NCBI RefSeq assembly: GCF_026723825.1
Contig: NZ_CP113519.1
Span: forward strand, 3,782,001 to 3,846,000
Direction of reading: 5' to 3'
DNA from: Pseudomonas sp. GOM7
GTDB taxonomy: Bacteria; Pseudomonadota; Gammaproteobacteria; Pseudomonadales; Pseudomonadaceae
DNA: 64,000 nt
Of this stretch, positions 41,437 through 49,317 are shown piece by piece; position 1 is the stretch's first letter; every line of letters begins with the position of its first letter. The position numbers and the translations under genes are program-made. The notes under the pieces were generated by a model. The model made no database searches and was not told the DNA's origin. It worked only from the letters and a program-made list of their open reading frames with translations.

Positions 41437-42111
41437 TCAGCAGTAGCGGGTAGCATCGGGCACACCAGCAGCGGCGAACCCGGCGGCGCGTAGGCGACAA
41501 CTGTCGCACTTGCCACAAGCGCGGCCATCCTCGTCGGCCTGGTAGCAGGAGACGGTCAACGCATAATCCACACCCAGACGCATGCCAGCCTGGATGATCT
41601 CGCCCTTGCTCATCTGCTGCAGGGGCGCGCGAATATTGAAGCCCTGCCCCTCCACGCCCGCCTTGGTGGCGAGGTTGGCCATGCTCTGGAAAGCCTCGAC
41701 GAACTCCGGGCGGCAATCAGGGTAGCCCGAGTAATCCACCGCGTTGACGCCAATGAAGATATCGCGCGCCCCGAGCACCTCCGCCCACCCCAAGGCCAGA
41801 GCAAGGAACACCGTGTTACGGGCCGGCACGTAGGTAACCGGGATGCCCTCGCCTGGGGCTTCGGGCACCGCGATACTGGCATCGGTCAGCGCCGAGCCGC
41901 CGATACCGTTGAGGTTCAGGCCGATGACCTTGTGCTCGATCACGCCCAACTGCCTGGCCACACGCTCGGCCGCCTGCAGCTCGGCGCGATGACGCTGGCC
42001 ATAGTCGAAACTCATGCTGTAGCAGGTGTAGCCTTCAGCCTTGGCCATGGCCACCACGGTGGCCGAATCCAGGCCACCGGAGAGGAGGATGACCGCTTTC
42101 TTCTCGTTCAT
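41437..42111 (-). CDS. queC: 7-cyano-7-deazaguanine synthase
   Basis: The 224-residue enzyme makes preQ0 from 7-carboxy-7-deazaguanine with ATP and ammonia, in queuosine synthesis. The ATP-pyrophosphatase P-loop is LLSGGLDSATVV (about 9-20). The zinc site is CGKCDSC near the C-terminus, preceded by VSCYQADEDGRA. ATG 42111 gives MNEKKAVILL; the longer frame adds 28 residues lying within queE. It is two bases downstream of the queE stop, so the two are co-transcribed. Confidence 0.96.
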   Translation of the reverse strand: MNEKKAVILLSGGLDSATVVAMAKAEGYTCYSMSFDYGQRHRAELQAAERVARQLGVIEHKVIGLNLNGIGGSALTDASIAVPEAPGEGIPVTYVPARNTVFLALALGWAEVLGARDIFIGVNAVDYSGYPDCRPEFVEAFQSMANLATKAGVEGQGFNIRAPLQQMSKGEIIQAGMRLGVDYALTVSCYQADEDGRACGKCDSCRLRAAGFAAAGVPDATRYC

Positions 42112-42113
42112 GT

Positions 42114-42761
42114 TCAGTGTCCCGGCTCGTCGTTCCAGAGAATCTTGTGCAGTTGCAGTTGCAGGCGTACCGGCAGGTTGTCCGCCACTATCCAATCGGC
42201 CAGCGCGCGGGCATCGACCTGCTTGTGGCTGGGCGAGAACAGCACCTCACCGGCGCGCGCGGCCAGGTCGTGCTCGATCAGCTTGGAAACCGCCCAGTCG
42301 TAATCCTCGCGCGAGCAGATGACGAACTTGACCTGGTCGTTGCGCGTCAGCCACTGGATGTTCTCATAGCGGTTGCGCTGCATTTCGGCCGAGCCAGGTG
42401 TCTTCAGGTCGAGCACCTTGCTGACCCGTGGATCGACCGCCGACACGTCGAGCGCGCCGCTGGTTTCCAGCGACACCTCATAACCGGCCTCGCACAGGCG
42501 AGCGAGCAAGGGGATGCAATTGGGCTGGGCCAATGGCTCGCCGCCCGTGACGCAGACATAACGCGGCCGGTAGGCGGCCACTTGTTCGAGGATGCTATCG
42601 AGCGTGACGATCTCGCCGCCACTGAAGGCATAGGCGGTGTCACAGTACTGACAGCGCAGGGGACAGCCGGTCAGGCGCACGAATACCGTCGGCAAGCCGG
42701 CGGTACGCGTCTCCCCCTGCAACGAGTAGAAAATCTCGGTGATGCGCAGGGTTTCTTGCAT
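42114..42761 (-). CDS. queE: 7-carboxy-7-deazaguanine synthase
   Basis: The 215-residue radical-SAM enzyme converts 6-carboxytetrahydropterin to 7-carboxy-7-deazaguanine. The [4Fe-4S] cysteines are in CPLRCQYCDT, preceded by EIFYSLQGETRTAGLPTVFV. SAM-binding VTGGEPLAQP follows. ATG 42761 (MQETLRITEIF) is the family start; a longer frame to 42794 adds 11 residues. No strong ribosome binding site is seen for either. In other pseudomonads this gene sits right after cpoB; here 1.2 kb including repeat element copy 3 intervenes. Confidence 0.94.
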   Translation of the reverse strand: MQETLRITEIFYSLQGETRTAGLPTVFVRLTGCPLRCQYCDTAYAFSGGEIVTLDSILEQVAAYRPRYVCVTGGEPLAQPNCIPLLARLCEAGYEVSLETSGALDVSAVDPRVSKVLDLKTPGSAEMQRNRYENIQWLTRNDQVKFVICSREDYDWAVSKLIEHDLAARAGEVLFSPSHKQVDARALADWIVADNLPVRLQLQLHKILWNDEPGH

Positions 42762-42960
42762 GGTAGCCACGGGCGTGATGACGAAACAGGCCATCCGCCT
42801 CCGTTGCGTGGAAAGACAGGAACGTCGACAGATGCCAACGCTCGATGAGGCCAGGCGGCAAGGACATCAGCCGAGCTGAAACCCTGCCACGCAAGCAGCG
42901 GCACATTCTAATGGAAGTCGCCAAAACACGGACAAAAAATCATCGGGAGTGTTTTTAACG
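42762..42960. other. Region between queE and repeat element copy 3
   Basis: These 199 bases hold the queE leader and, presumably, a promoter, since the element separates queE from the tol-pal transcript. An alternative queE start (42794) falls here. The last eight bases, TTTTAACG (42953-42960), are the left half of the element's direct repeat. Confidence 0.5.
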
Positions 42961-43879
42961 GGTTCTTCGCGGAGTCTCGGGAAAATCAGTATTGACACCG
43001 GACTGGTAATACGGTGTTTCGGAGGCTTGTTCCGGATTGCCGCGTTTTTGCTGATGTTTCTGGTTTCGCCCTCCCGGGCGAGTCACTTTGCGGGCAAAGT
43101 AACCAAAACCTCCGCCCGGTCATCCGGCCCTGGCTTCGCCAGGGTTCGCTCACTCCATCGCCGCTCCAGAGGCCCGCCGCGGTGGGCCATCCCTGCCCAT
43201 CGCGGCTCTCGCGACATCCATGTCGCTCAACCTCTTCCACGGCGATTCCGTTCGCCCTCCTGGGCGGGCTCTGCACGCGCCTGAACCCGAGGTAACCCAG
43301 AAGTAGTGCGGAGTGCTTGAAAATGGGTCAGCCTTAGGGCTGGCCTGAATGCCGGCTGCAAGCCGGCAAGCTATCCAGGCGAATGAAACTGCGCGAATGA
43401 AACTATTGGTTTAATTCGACAGCCAAATCGCGGCTCCACAGCTACCAGAACACGCCGGGTATGCCCGGAGCCAATGTACGTTCAGGCGCGCTAACTCCCC
43501 CTTCAGGAGGCCGAACGTAGGCATTGCGCAGGGGGCGAGTGGCATGGATGCCACGAGATACCGATGGCGGCCCCGCGTAATGGGCCAGGGATGGCCCATG
43601 TACGCCGACCCCGGAGCAATGCCGGAGTGAGGGAAGTCGAGCGAAGCATGACGGGGACGCCTAGTTCCGGATGGCGGGGTGCGTTTCTTTTGCTTACTTT
43701 TCTTTGCGCTGGGCGGCAATCCGAGTTCAAAGAAAAGTGAGTCGCCCGAGGGGGCGAAACCCGGAATCTCTGAATACACCCAAAGCGGCGTCCAGAACAC
43801 CAATGCAAGCCGACAAGATCACACACAAACTTGCCAGTCCGGTGTCAGCCAGGCATCCCCCCTGAAAATGCGATGAACC
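42961..43879. mobile_element. Non-coding inverted-arm element, copy 3 (MITE-like) with perfect 8-bp direct repeats
   Basis: The 919-bp copy begins GGTTCTTCGC and ends GCGATGAACC. It is flanked without a gap by TTTTAACG at 42953-42960 and TTTTAACG at 43880-43887, a perfect 8-base target duplication that fixes the element's ends. Internal plan is as in copies 1 and 2: an ACTGGCAAGTTTG-like motif inside each end (degenerate at the left), diverged inverted arms, and central hairpins at 43327-43344 and 43351-43367. The perfect duplication suggests it is the youngest copy. It contains no credible gene. It lies past the cpoB terminator (43924-43950). Confidence 0.92.
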
Positions 43880-43923
43880 TTTTAACGTCGCTGTGCGATG
43901 GCCGCCAGATGCCAGGCCACAAG

Positions 43924-43950
43924 AAAAACCCGCGACAGGCGCGGGTTCTT
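43924..43950 (-). terminator. Terminator after cpoB
   Basis: On the minus strand, AAGAACCCGCG and CGCGGGTTTTTCTT form a strong stem running into T-rich sequence, 16 bases past the cpoB stop. It would close the tol-pal-cpoB transcript. Confidence 0.8.
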
Positions 43951-43965
43951 GGCAAGCGTTCAGGC

Positions 43966-44778
43966 TTACAGGCGTTGCAGGTCGCGTTGCGCCAACTGCG
44001 CAGCCGAACTGCCCGGATACTGGGCGATGACCTGCTGGAGAATGCCACGCGCCTTGTCGTTGTGGCCCAGACGCCGCTCGACATCGGCCAGCTTGAACAG
44101 CGAATCCGGCACCTTGGCATGGTTCGGGTAAGCCTGGCTGACCTTGGCGAAGGCCTGACCTGCGGCCTGCAGATCCCCCTTGGCCAGGTTCACTTCGCCC
44201 AGCCAGTATTGCGCGTTACCGGCGTACTGGCTGTTGGGGTAGCGATTGAGGAAGGCGGTGAACGCTTGCGACGCCTTGTCGAAGTCCTTGGCCTTGATCA
44301 GGTCGAAGGCGGCCTCGTAGTAGAGTTTTTCCTTGGCCGGGTCACCCGGCTCGGCGCTGGCCTGCTGCTGAGCAGCCGGCGGCGGCGTCGGCGTGCCACT
44401 GGCGTTGTTCGTGCCAGTGGTAGGAGAATTCTGTGCGGGAGCACCGGCAGCAGCACCGGCGGAAATACGTTGATCCAGATCCTGGTAACGCTCCAGACCT
44501 TCCTGCTTGAGGCGCTGGATTTCATTCTGCTGCTCTTCGACCATACCCCGCAGTTGCGCCAGTTCCTGCTGCAACTGTTGAAGCTGATTGAACAGCATGC
44601 CCTGCGCCGAGACGGGCGCTTGCGCGCCCGCCCCGACGGAGGCGCCAGCCGTACCATAACCCGCCGGTGGATAGCTGCTCCCTTGCATGGAGCTGCTATC
44701 CAGTACGGGAACCTCAGCCATTGCCGCAAGCGGCAAGGCCAGTGCCAGAAGGGTCAGAGTACGGCGGCAGTTCAGCAT
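43966..44778 (-). CDS. cpoB: Cell division coordinator CpoB (YbgF)
   Basis: The 270-residue periplasmic protein has a signal peptide (about 1-21, LALPLAAMA|EV). A coiled-coil trimerisation segment follows (about 55-95, QLQQLQQELAQLRGMVEEQQ), then a Pro/Thr/Ala-rich linker. Three TPR units come last (YYEAAFDLIKAKDFDKASQAF, YAGNAQYWLGEVNLAKGDL, VPDSLFKLADVERRLGHNDK). It links Tol-Pal constriction with peptidoglycan synthesis by PBP1B. It is the last gene of the tol-pal operon, six bases after pal. Confidence 0.95.
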   Translation of the reverse strand: MLNCRRTLTLLALALPLAAMAEVPVLDSSSMQGSSYPPAGYGTAGASVGAGAQAPVSAQGMLFNQLQQLQQELAQLRGMVEEQQNEIQRLKQEGLERYQDLDQRISAGAAAGAPAQNSPTTGTNNASGTPTPPPAAQQQASAEPGDPAKEKLYYEAAFDLIKAKDFDKASQAFTAFLNRYPNSQYAGNAQYWLGEVNLAKGDLQAAGQAFAKVSQAYPNHAKVPDSLFKLADVERRLGHNDKARGILQQVIAQYPGSSAAQLAQRDLQRL

Positions 44779-44784
44779 GGCAAA

Positions 44785-45285
44785 TTACTTGCGCAGCTCT
44801 ACGCGACGGTTCTGAGCCCAGGACTGCTCGTCGTGGCCGGTAGCGACCGGACGCTCTTCACCGTAGGACACCAGTTCCAGCTGAGCCGGGGAAACGCCCT
44901 GCAGAACCAGGTAGCGCTGAACGGCCTTGGCACGACGCTCGCCCAGAGCCATGTTGTACTCGCGGGTGCCGCGCTCGTCGGTGTGACCTTCCAGAACGAC
45001 ACGGTTGCCGTTGGCTTTCAGATCCTTGGCGTGTACGTCCAGAGCGCGCATGGCTTCGGGCTTCAGGTCGGAGCTGTCGAACTCGAAGTAGAAAGTGGTG
45101 ATAGCGCGCAGAGCGGCTTCTTCGCTCAGGCTGCCGTCCATGCCAGCGTTGGCGTTGGCATCGTAGCCAGCGTTCGGGTCGACCGCGCCTTCGCCAGTAG
45201 CGTCACCGCCTTTGGAGGAGCAACCTACGGCAACGGCGAGAGCCAGGGACAGTGCAGCGAACTTACCGAATTTCAGCATTTCCAT
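44785..45285 (-). CDS. pal: Peptidoglycan-associated lipoprotein Pal (OprL)
   Basis: The 166-residue lipoprotein starts MEMLKFGKFAALSLALAVAVGC, with the lipobox at Cys22. The OmpA-like domain (about 60-166) has the peptidoglycan-binding EGHTDERGTREYN and GERRAKAVQRYL. It ties the outer membrane to the cell wall and works with TolB. The start is fixed by AGGAG 7 bases upstream; the longer frame adds 12 residues. It is nearly identical to P. aeruginosa OprL as I remember it. Confidence 0.97.
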   Translation of the reverse strand: MEMLKFGKFAALSLALAVAVGCSSKGGDATGEGAVDPNAGYDANANAGMDGSLSEEAALRAITTFYFEFDSSDLKPEAMRALDVHAKDLKANGNRVVLEGHTDERGTREYNMALGERRAKAVQRYLVLQGVSPAQLELVSYGEERPVATGHDEQSWAQNRRVELRK

Positions 45286-45340
45286 CATGTAACTCCTAAA
45301 GAACCCCAGTGTGTTAAGCAATTAAGGTAAAGCACCGCAA

Positions 45341-46639
45341 TCAGTTCAGGTAAGGGGACCAAGAAGGCTCTCGAACTTCGCCTTGAGCGGTAGGAAGAGG
45401 GAGCCTCACGCGTCCATTGGTGGACGCCAACATCAAGACTCCCCGGCCCTGCTGGCGGGTGGCGTAGATTAGCATGGTGCCATTGGGCGCAACAGTGGGC
45501 GACTCATCCAAACTTGTGTCGGAAAGAATCCGCAGGCGGTTGGTTTCCAGATCCTGAGCGGCCACCTTGAACACGGTGAAACCCTCCTGACGATGGATCA
45601 TCACCAGCAACTTTTCATCCGCCGAAAGTTTCGGGTTGGCGTTGTAGTTGCCGACGAAGGTCACACGTTCCACCGCACCTGAATTGACATTGGTTTTGTA
45701 GATCTGCGGCTTGCCAGCCCGATCCGAGGTGAAGTACAGGGTCTGACCGTCCTTGCCCCAGAAAGGTTCGGTATCGATGGCATAGTGGTTGGTCACCCGG
45801 CGCATCTGCCGGCTGCCCAGATCCATCACGTAGATTTCCGGGTTGCCGTCCTTGGACAGCACGAAGGCCAGGCGCGAACCATCCGGCGACCAGGCCGGCG
45901 CGCCATTGAGCCCCTCGAAGTTGGTGATCTGCTCACGGCGACCGGTGTCAATGTGTTGCACGAAGATACGCGGACGACGCTGCTCGAAAGAGACGTAGGC
46001 GATACGACGACCATCCGGCGCGAACGACGGCGACAGGATCGGTTCACGCGACTGCAGCAGGGTCACCGCACGCGCGCCATCGTAGTCGGAGCGTTGCAGG
46101 GTGTAGCGAGTGTTGTTGGCACCGAAGCGCTCGGCAGTCACGTAGAGCAGCTTGGTGGCGAACGCGCCCTTGACCCCGGTGAGCTTCTCGAACGCCTGGT
46201 TGGCGATATGGTGCGCCATGTCGCGCAACTGGTCAGTGCCGCCACCGACGTTGCCGGTCATCACCTGCTGCTCGGTGGCGACGTTGAACAGGGCGTACTG
46301 CACCTGCAGGCGGCCGCCGTTGGGCACGATGTTACCGACCAGCACGTACTGCGCGCCGAGGGCCTTCCAATCACGGTAGATGACTTCGCTGGCCTGGGTC
46401 GGCAGGCTGATCATGTTCTGCCGCGGGATTGGCTCGAAATAACCGGAGTTGCGCAGGTCGTTGCCGACGATCTCGGCCATGTCATCGGGCAGCACGCTGC
46501 CGCTTTGCCAGCCGAAGGGCACCACAGCGATGGGCGTGGCGCGGTCGGCGCCTTGGGAGATCACCAGCGGATCGGCCGCCTGGACGCTGCCGACCAGCAT
46601 GACCAGCCCCAACAGGGCGATACGAATCAGGTTGTTCAC
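45341..46639 (-). CDS. tolB: Tol-Pal system protein TolB
   Basis: The 432-residue periplasmic protein is read from GTG 46639 (MNNLIRIALLGLVMLVGSVQA). A TTG at 46648 would leave only one base after GGAGG, whereas the GTG has a 10-base gap and gives the usual length. The N-terminal domain is at about 25-160. A six-blade beta-propeller follows, with repeats such as SFAPDGRRIAYVSF, AWSPDGSRLAFVLS and KDGQTLYFTSDRAG. TolB binds Pal and TolA during division. The start is 5 bases past the tolA stop. Confidence 0.95.
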   Translation of the reverse strand: MNNLIRIALLGLVMLVGSVQAADPLVISQGADRATPIAVVPFGWQSGSVLPDDMAEIVGNDLRNSGYFEPIPRQNMISLPTQASEVIYRDWKALGAQYVLVGNIVPNGGRLQVQYALFNVATEQQVMTGNVGGGTDQLRDMAHHIANQAFEKLTGVKGAFATKLLYVTAERFGANNTRYTLQRSDYDGARAVTLLQSREPILSPSFAPDGRRIAYVSFEQRRPRIFVQHIDTGRREQITNFEGLNGAPAWSPDGSRLAFVLSKDGNPEIYVMDLGSRQMRRVTNHYAIDTEPFWGKDGQTLYFTSDRAGKPQIYKTNVNSGAVERVTFVGNYNANPKLSADEKLLVMIHRQEGFTVFKVAAQDLETNRLRILSDTSLDESPTVAPNGTMLIYATRQQGRGVLMLASTNGRVRLPLPTAQGEVREPSWSPYLN

Positions 46640-46644
46640 AGAGC

Positions 46645-47634
46645 TCAATCCTCCGGTTTGAAAATGACGCGACGCTGCCGGTAAAGGCTGTCGAAGGTGG
46701 CGCGATCCAGTTGCTGCATCTCGGGAATACGACCCACGTTGCGCACCGCAGCCACGGCCGAGTTGTCGAAAGGCGCATCGCCGCTGGAGCGCGACACGCT
46801 GGCATTGGTGATGGTGCCATCGGGCAACATCTGGATCAGCAGCTCGACGCTCATACCACGGCGCGCCGACATCGGGCGCTGCCAGTTCTGGGTGATCAGG
46901 TTGATGATCAGATCATCGAGACTACCGGCTACCTGGTCGCCATGGGTATCAGCCAGCGCCTGCTGGTTCTGTACGTTGTCCGAGAGCAAATCGGCCAGGG
47001 CTGCTGCCTTCTGATCCTCGGCCGCCTTGCGCTTGGCTGCTTCGGCTTTCTTCTTGGCCTCCTCGGCCGCCTTTTTCTTCGCTGCTTCGGCAGCGGCCTT
47101 CTTCTTGGCCTCTTCCGCCGCTTTCTTCTTCGCTTCTTCGGCTGCCTTTTTCTTGGCTTCCTCGGCGGCTTTCTTCTTCGCCTCTTCCTCGGCGCGCTTC
47201 TTGGCGATATCGGCCTGGCGTTTCTGCTCGGCGGCCTTCTCGGCCTCGGCCTTCTTCGCCGCTTCGGCCTTGGCCGCCTCAGCTTTGGCCTGTTCGGCCT
47301 TTCGAGCCTCCTCGGCCTGCTTTTGTTCCTCGGCCTTCTTGGCCGCCGCCACCTTCTGTTCCTCGGCCTTCTTCTGTTCCAGACGCTCGGTCTCGAACTG
47401 CGGTGCGGAGGTCTTCTGCGCCTCGCCAGCGATCTTCTGCGTGGTCTGGGTGGTGGCCTGGCTTTGCGACTTGAGCTGATAGAGCGTGGCCTGCACCACC
47501 GGACGCGCCGGCGGCAGCTCAGGCGAGAAGGCGAAGCTGACGAACAGCATGGCGAACATCAGGACGTGCAAGCCCACGGCCCAGACGATGGGCCAGAAGT
47601 AGCTTTCCGATTGCGGACGCTCGGGCTGCTGCAT
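46645..47634 (-). CDS. tolA: Tol-Pal system protein TolA
   Basis: The 329-residue protein has one membrane helix (about 14-34, LHVLMFAMLFVSFAFS). Its long Ala/Lys/Glu helical domain (about 70-215) holds repeats of KKAAEEA that span the periplasm. The C-terminal globular domain (about 230-329, LIINLITQNWQRPMSARRGM) contacts TolB and Pal. It transmits the proton-driven force of TolQ-TolR. Its start shares one base with the tolR stop (TGATG). Confidence 0.96.
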   Translation of the reverse strand: MQQPERPQSESYFWPIVWAVGLHVLMFAMLFVSFAFSPELPPARPVVQATLYQLKSQSQATTQTTQKIAGEAQKTSAPQFETERLEQKKAEEQKVAAAKKAEEQKQAEEARKAEQAKAEAAKAEAAKKAEAEKAAEQKRQADIAKKRAEEEAKKKAAEEAKKKAAEEAKKKAAEEAKKKAAAEAAKKKAAEEAKKKAEAAKRKAAEDQKAAALADLLSDNVQNQQALADTHGDQVAGSLDDLIINLITQNWQRPMSARRGMSVELLIQMLPDGTITNASVSRSSGDAPFDNSAVAAVRNVGRIPEMQQLDRATFDSLYRQRRVIFKPED

Positions 47635-48086
47635 CAGGGGGCCTCGGTGATCAAGCCGACGTTGCCCACGTCGGCCTGCTGCAGACCGCCCATGGCCGCC
47701 ATCACGGTGCCGTAATCCACGGATTTGTCGCCGCGCACGAACACCTGCACCTTCTTACCCTGCCGACGGTTCTCGGCAATGATCGCCGAGACGGCCTGGG
47801 TCATCTGTGCCAGCGTGGAGGCACGCTCCTGCTCGGTGTCGATGTCCACTTCGCTGCCCATGTTCCAGTAATAGGTCTTGTCGGCCTTGATGGAGATGGT
47901 CAGCACCTGGGCGTCATTATCCTGCGGCAGCACCTCGCTGCTGACCTTGGGCAGCTCGACCTTGACGCCCTGGTTGAGCATCGGCGCGGTGACCATGAAG
48001 ATGACCAGCAGCACCAGCATCACATCGATGTAGGGCACCACGTTCATCTCGGCGACCGGTTTGCGTCTGTTGCGAATTCTCGCCAT
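47634..48086 (-). CDS. tolR: Tol-Pal system protein TolR
   Basis: The 150-residue ExbD/TolR protein has one membrane helix (about 18-38) carrying the proton-binding Asp in VVPYIDVMLVLLVIFMVTAP. A periplasmic domain with VFVRGDKSVDYGTVMAAM follows. It couples proton flow through TolQ to TolA. It starts 27 bases after the tolQ stop. Confidence 0.96.
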   Translation of the reverse strand: MARIRNRRKPVAEMNVVPYIDVMLVLLVIFMVTAPMLNQGVKVELPKVSSEVLPQDNDAQVLTISIKADKTYYWNMGSEVDIDTEQERASTLAQMTQAVSAIIAENRRQGKKVQVFVRGDKSVDYGTVMAAMGGLQQADVGNVGLITEAP

Positions 48087-48113
48087 GGTTAAAACCTGTC
48101 CTCTTCGCTCGCC

Positions 48114-48809
48114 TTAGTCTTCCGAGGTGTGCACCTTGCGGTGCAGGATGGCCTGGAACTCGTCGGCGAAGGTGTAATAACGGCCGATCAGCATTTCACC
48201 GCGTGCGGAGAAGCGGTTGTAGGCGATCACCGCCGGAATGGCCGCGAACAGACCGATGGCGGTGGCGATCAGCGCCTCGGCGATGCCCGGCGCGACAGTG
48301 GCCAGGGTGGCCTGCTGCACCTGCGCCAGGCCACGGAAAGAGTTCATGATGCCCCATACGGTGCCGAACAGACCAATGTAAGGACTGGTGGAGCCGACGG
48401 TGGCCAGGAACGGCAGCGCGGTTTCCAGCTTCTCCTCCTCACGGGAGATGGCCACGCGCATGGCACGGGCGACGCCGTCCATCACCGCATCGGGGTCGAC
48501 GCCCGGCTGCTGACGTAGGCGGGAGAACTCCTTGAAGCCAGCACGGAAGATCTGCTCCAGACCCGAGTCCGGATCGGGATTGCTACCAGCCTGGCGATAC
48601 AGCTTGGACAGGTCGATACCGGACCAGAAACGGTCCTCGAAGTTGTCCAGCGCGCGTTTGGCCGCGCGTATGGCGTTGCTGCGCTGAAAGATCATCACCC
48701 AGGAAATGATCGATGCACTCACCAGGGTGAGCATCACCAGCTGCACCACAAAGCTGGCGTTGCTGATCAGACTCCACATCGACATATGGTCAACGGCGTT
48801 GGCTTCCAC
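48114..48809 (-). CDS. tolQ: Tol-Pal system protein TolQ
   Basis: The 231-residue MotA/ExbB-type protein has three membrane helices (about 15-40, 135-160 and 170-195) and the conserved VGSTSPYIGLFGTVWGIM segment. With TolR it forms the proton channel. The start is GTG at 48809 with GGAGAG 5 bases upstream. It follows ybgC by two bases. Confidence 0.96.
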   Translation of the reverse strand: MEANAVDHMSMWSLISNASFVVQLVMLTLVSASIISWVMIFQRSNAIRAAKRALDNFEDRFWSGIDLSKLYRQAGSNPDPDSGLEQIFRAGFKEFSRLRQQPGVDPDAVMDGVARAMRVAISREEEKLETALPFLATVGSTSPYIGLFGTVWGIMNSFRGLAQVQQATLATVAPGIAEALIATAIGLFAAIPAVIAYNRFSARGEMLIGRYYTFADEFQAILHRKVHTSED

Positions 48810-48811
48810 GC

Positions 48812-49264
48812 TTACTCTCCTGCTGCAATTTGACCGGACACCTGGGAACCGGCGAACGCTTGGCGCATCGGTTCGGGTATGGCCCGGGGCTTCAAGTTGT
48901 CGGTGCGCACACAGGCCACCAGGAACTGCCCTTCGCAGAGCAGCACATCATCCGCAGCTCGCCTGACCTGTTGACGAAAACGCAGGCTGGCACGGTTCAA
49001 TTCGATCACATCGGCGCTGATCAACAGCTCGTCGTCCAGGCGTGCCGGCGCGTGGTAGCGCGCTTCGGCCGAATGCACGACGAACAACAGGCCCTCACCA
49101 GCCAGCGTCGACTGGGCATAACCCAGCTCACGCAGGCGCTCGGTGCGAGCCCGTTCCATGAATTTGAGGTAATTGACGTAGTAGACGATGCCACCGGCGT
49201 CGGTGTCCTCGTAGTAGACACGACAACGATGACGAAACGGCTGGACTCCGTTTTGCGAGGGCAT
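48812..49264 (-). CDS. ybgC: Acyl-CoA thioesterase YbgC
   Basis: The 150-residue hot-dog fold protein has the YbgC/4HBT motif YYEDTDAGGIVYYVNYLKFMER, with the catalytic Asp near residue 21. It is the customary first gene of the tol-pal operon and hydrolyses short acyl-CoA or acyl-ACP esters. It is followed after two bases by tolQ and preceded at 53 bases by the ruvB stop. Confidence 0.94.
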   Translation of the reverse strand: MPSQNGVQPFRHRCRVYYEDTDAGGIVYYVNYLKFMERARTERLRELGYAQSTLAGEGLLFVVHSAEARYHAPARLDDELLISADVIELNRASLRFRQQVRRAADDVLLCEGQFLVACVRTDNLKPRAIPEPMRQAFAGSQVSGQIAAGE

Positions 49265-49317
49265 ACTCTAGTCCCGCCTCCGAGACTTGCCAATCCGGGT
49301 CGGTAACAATTTTTTCG

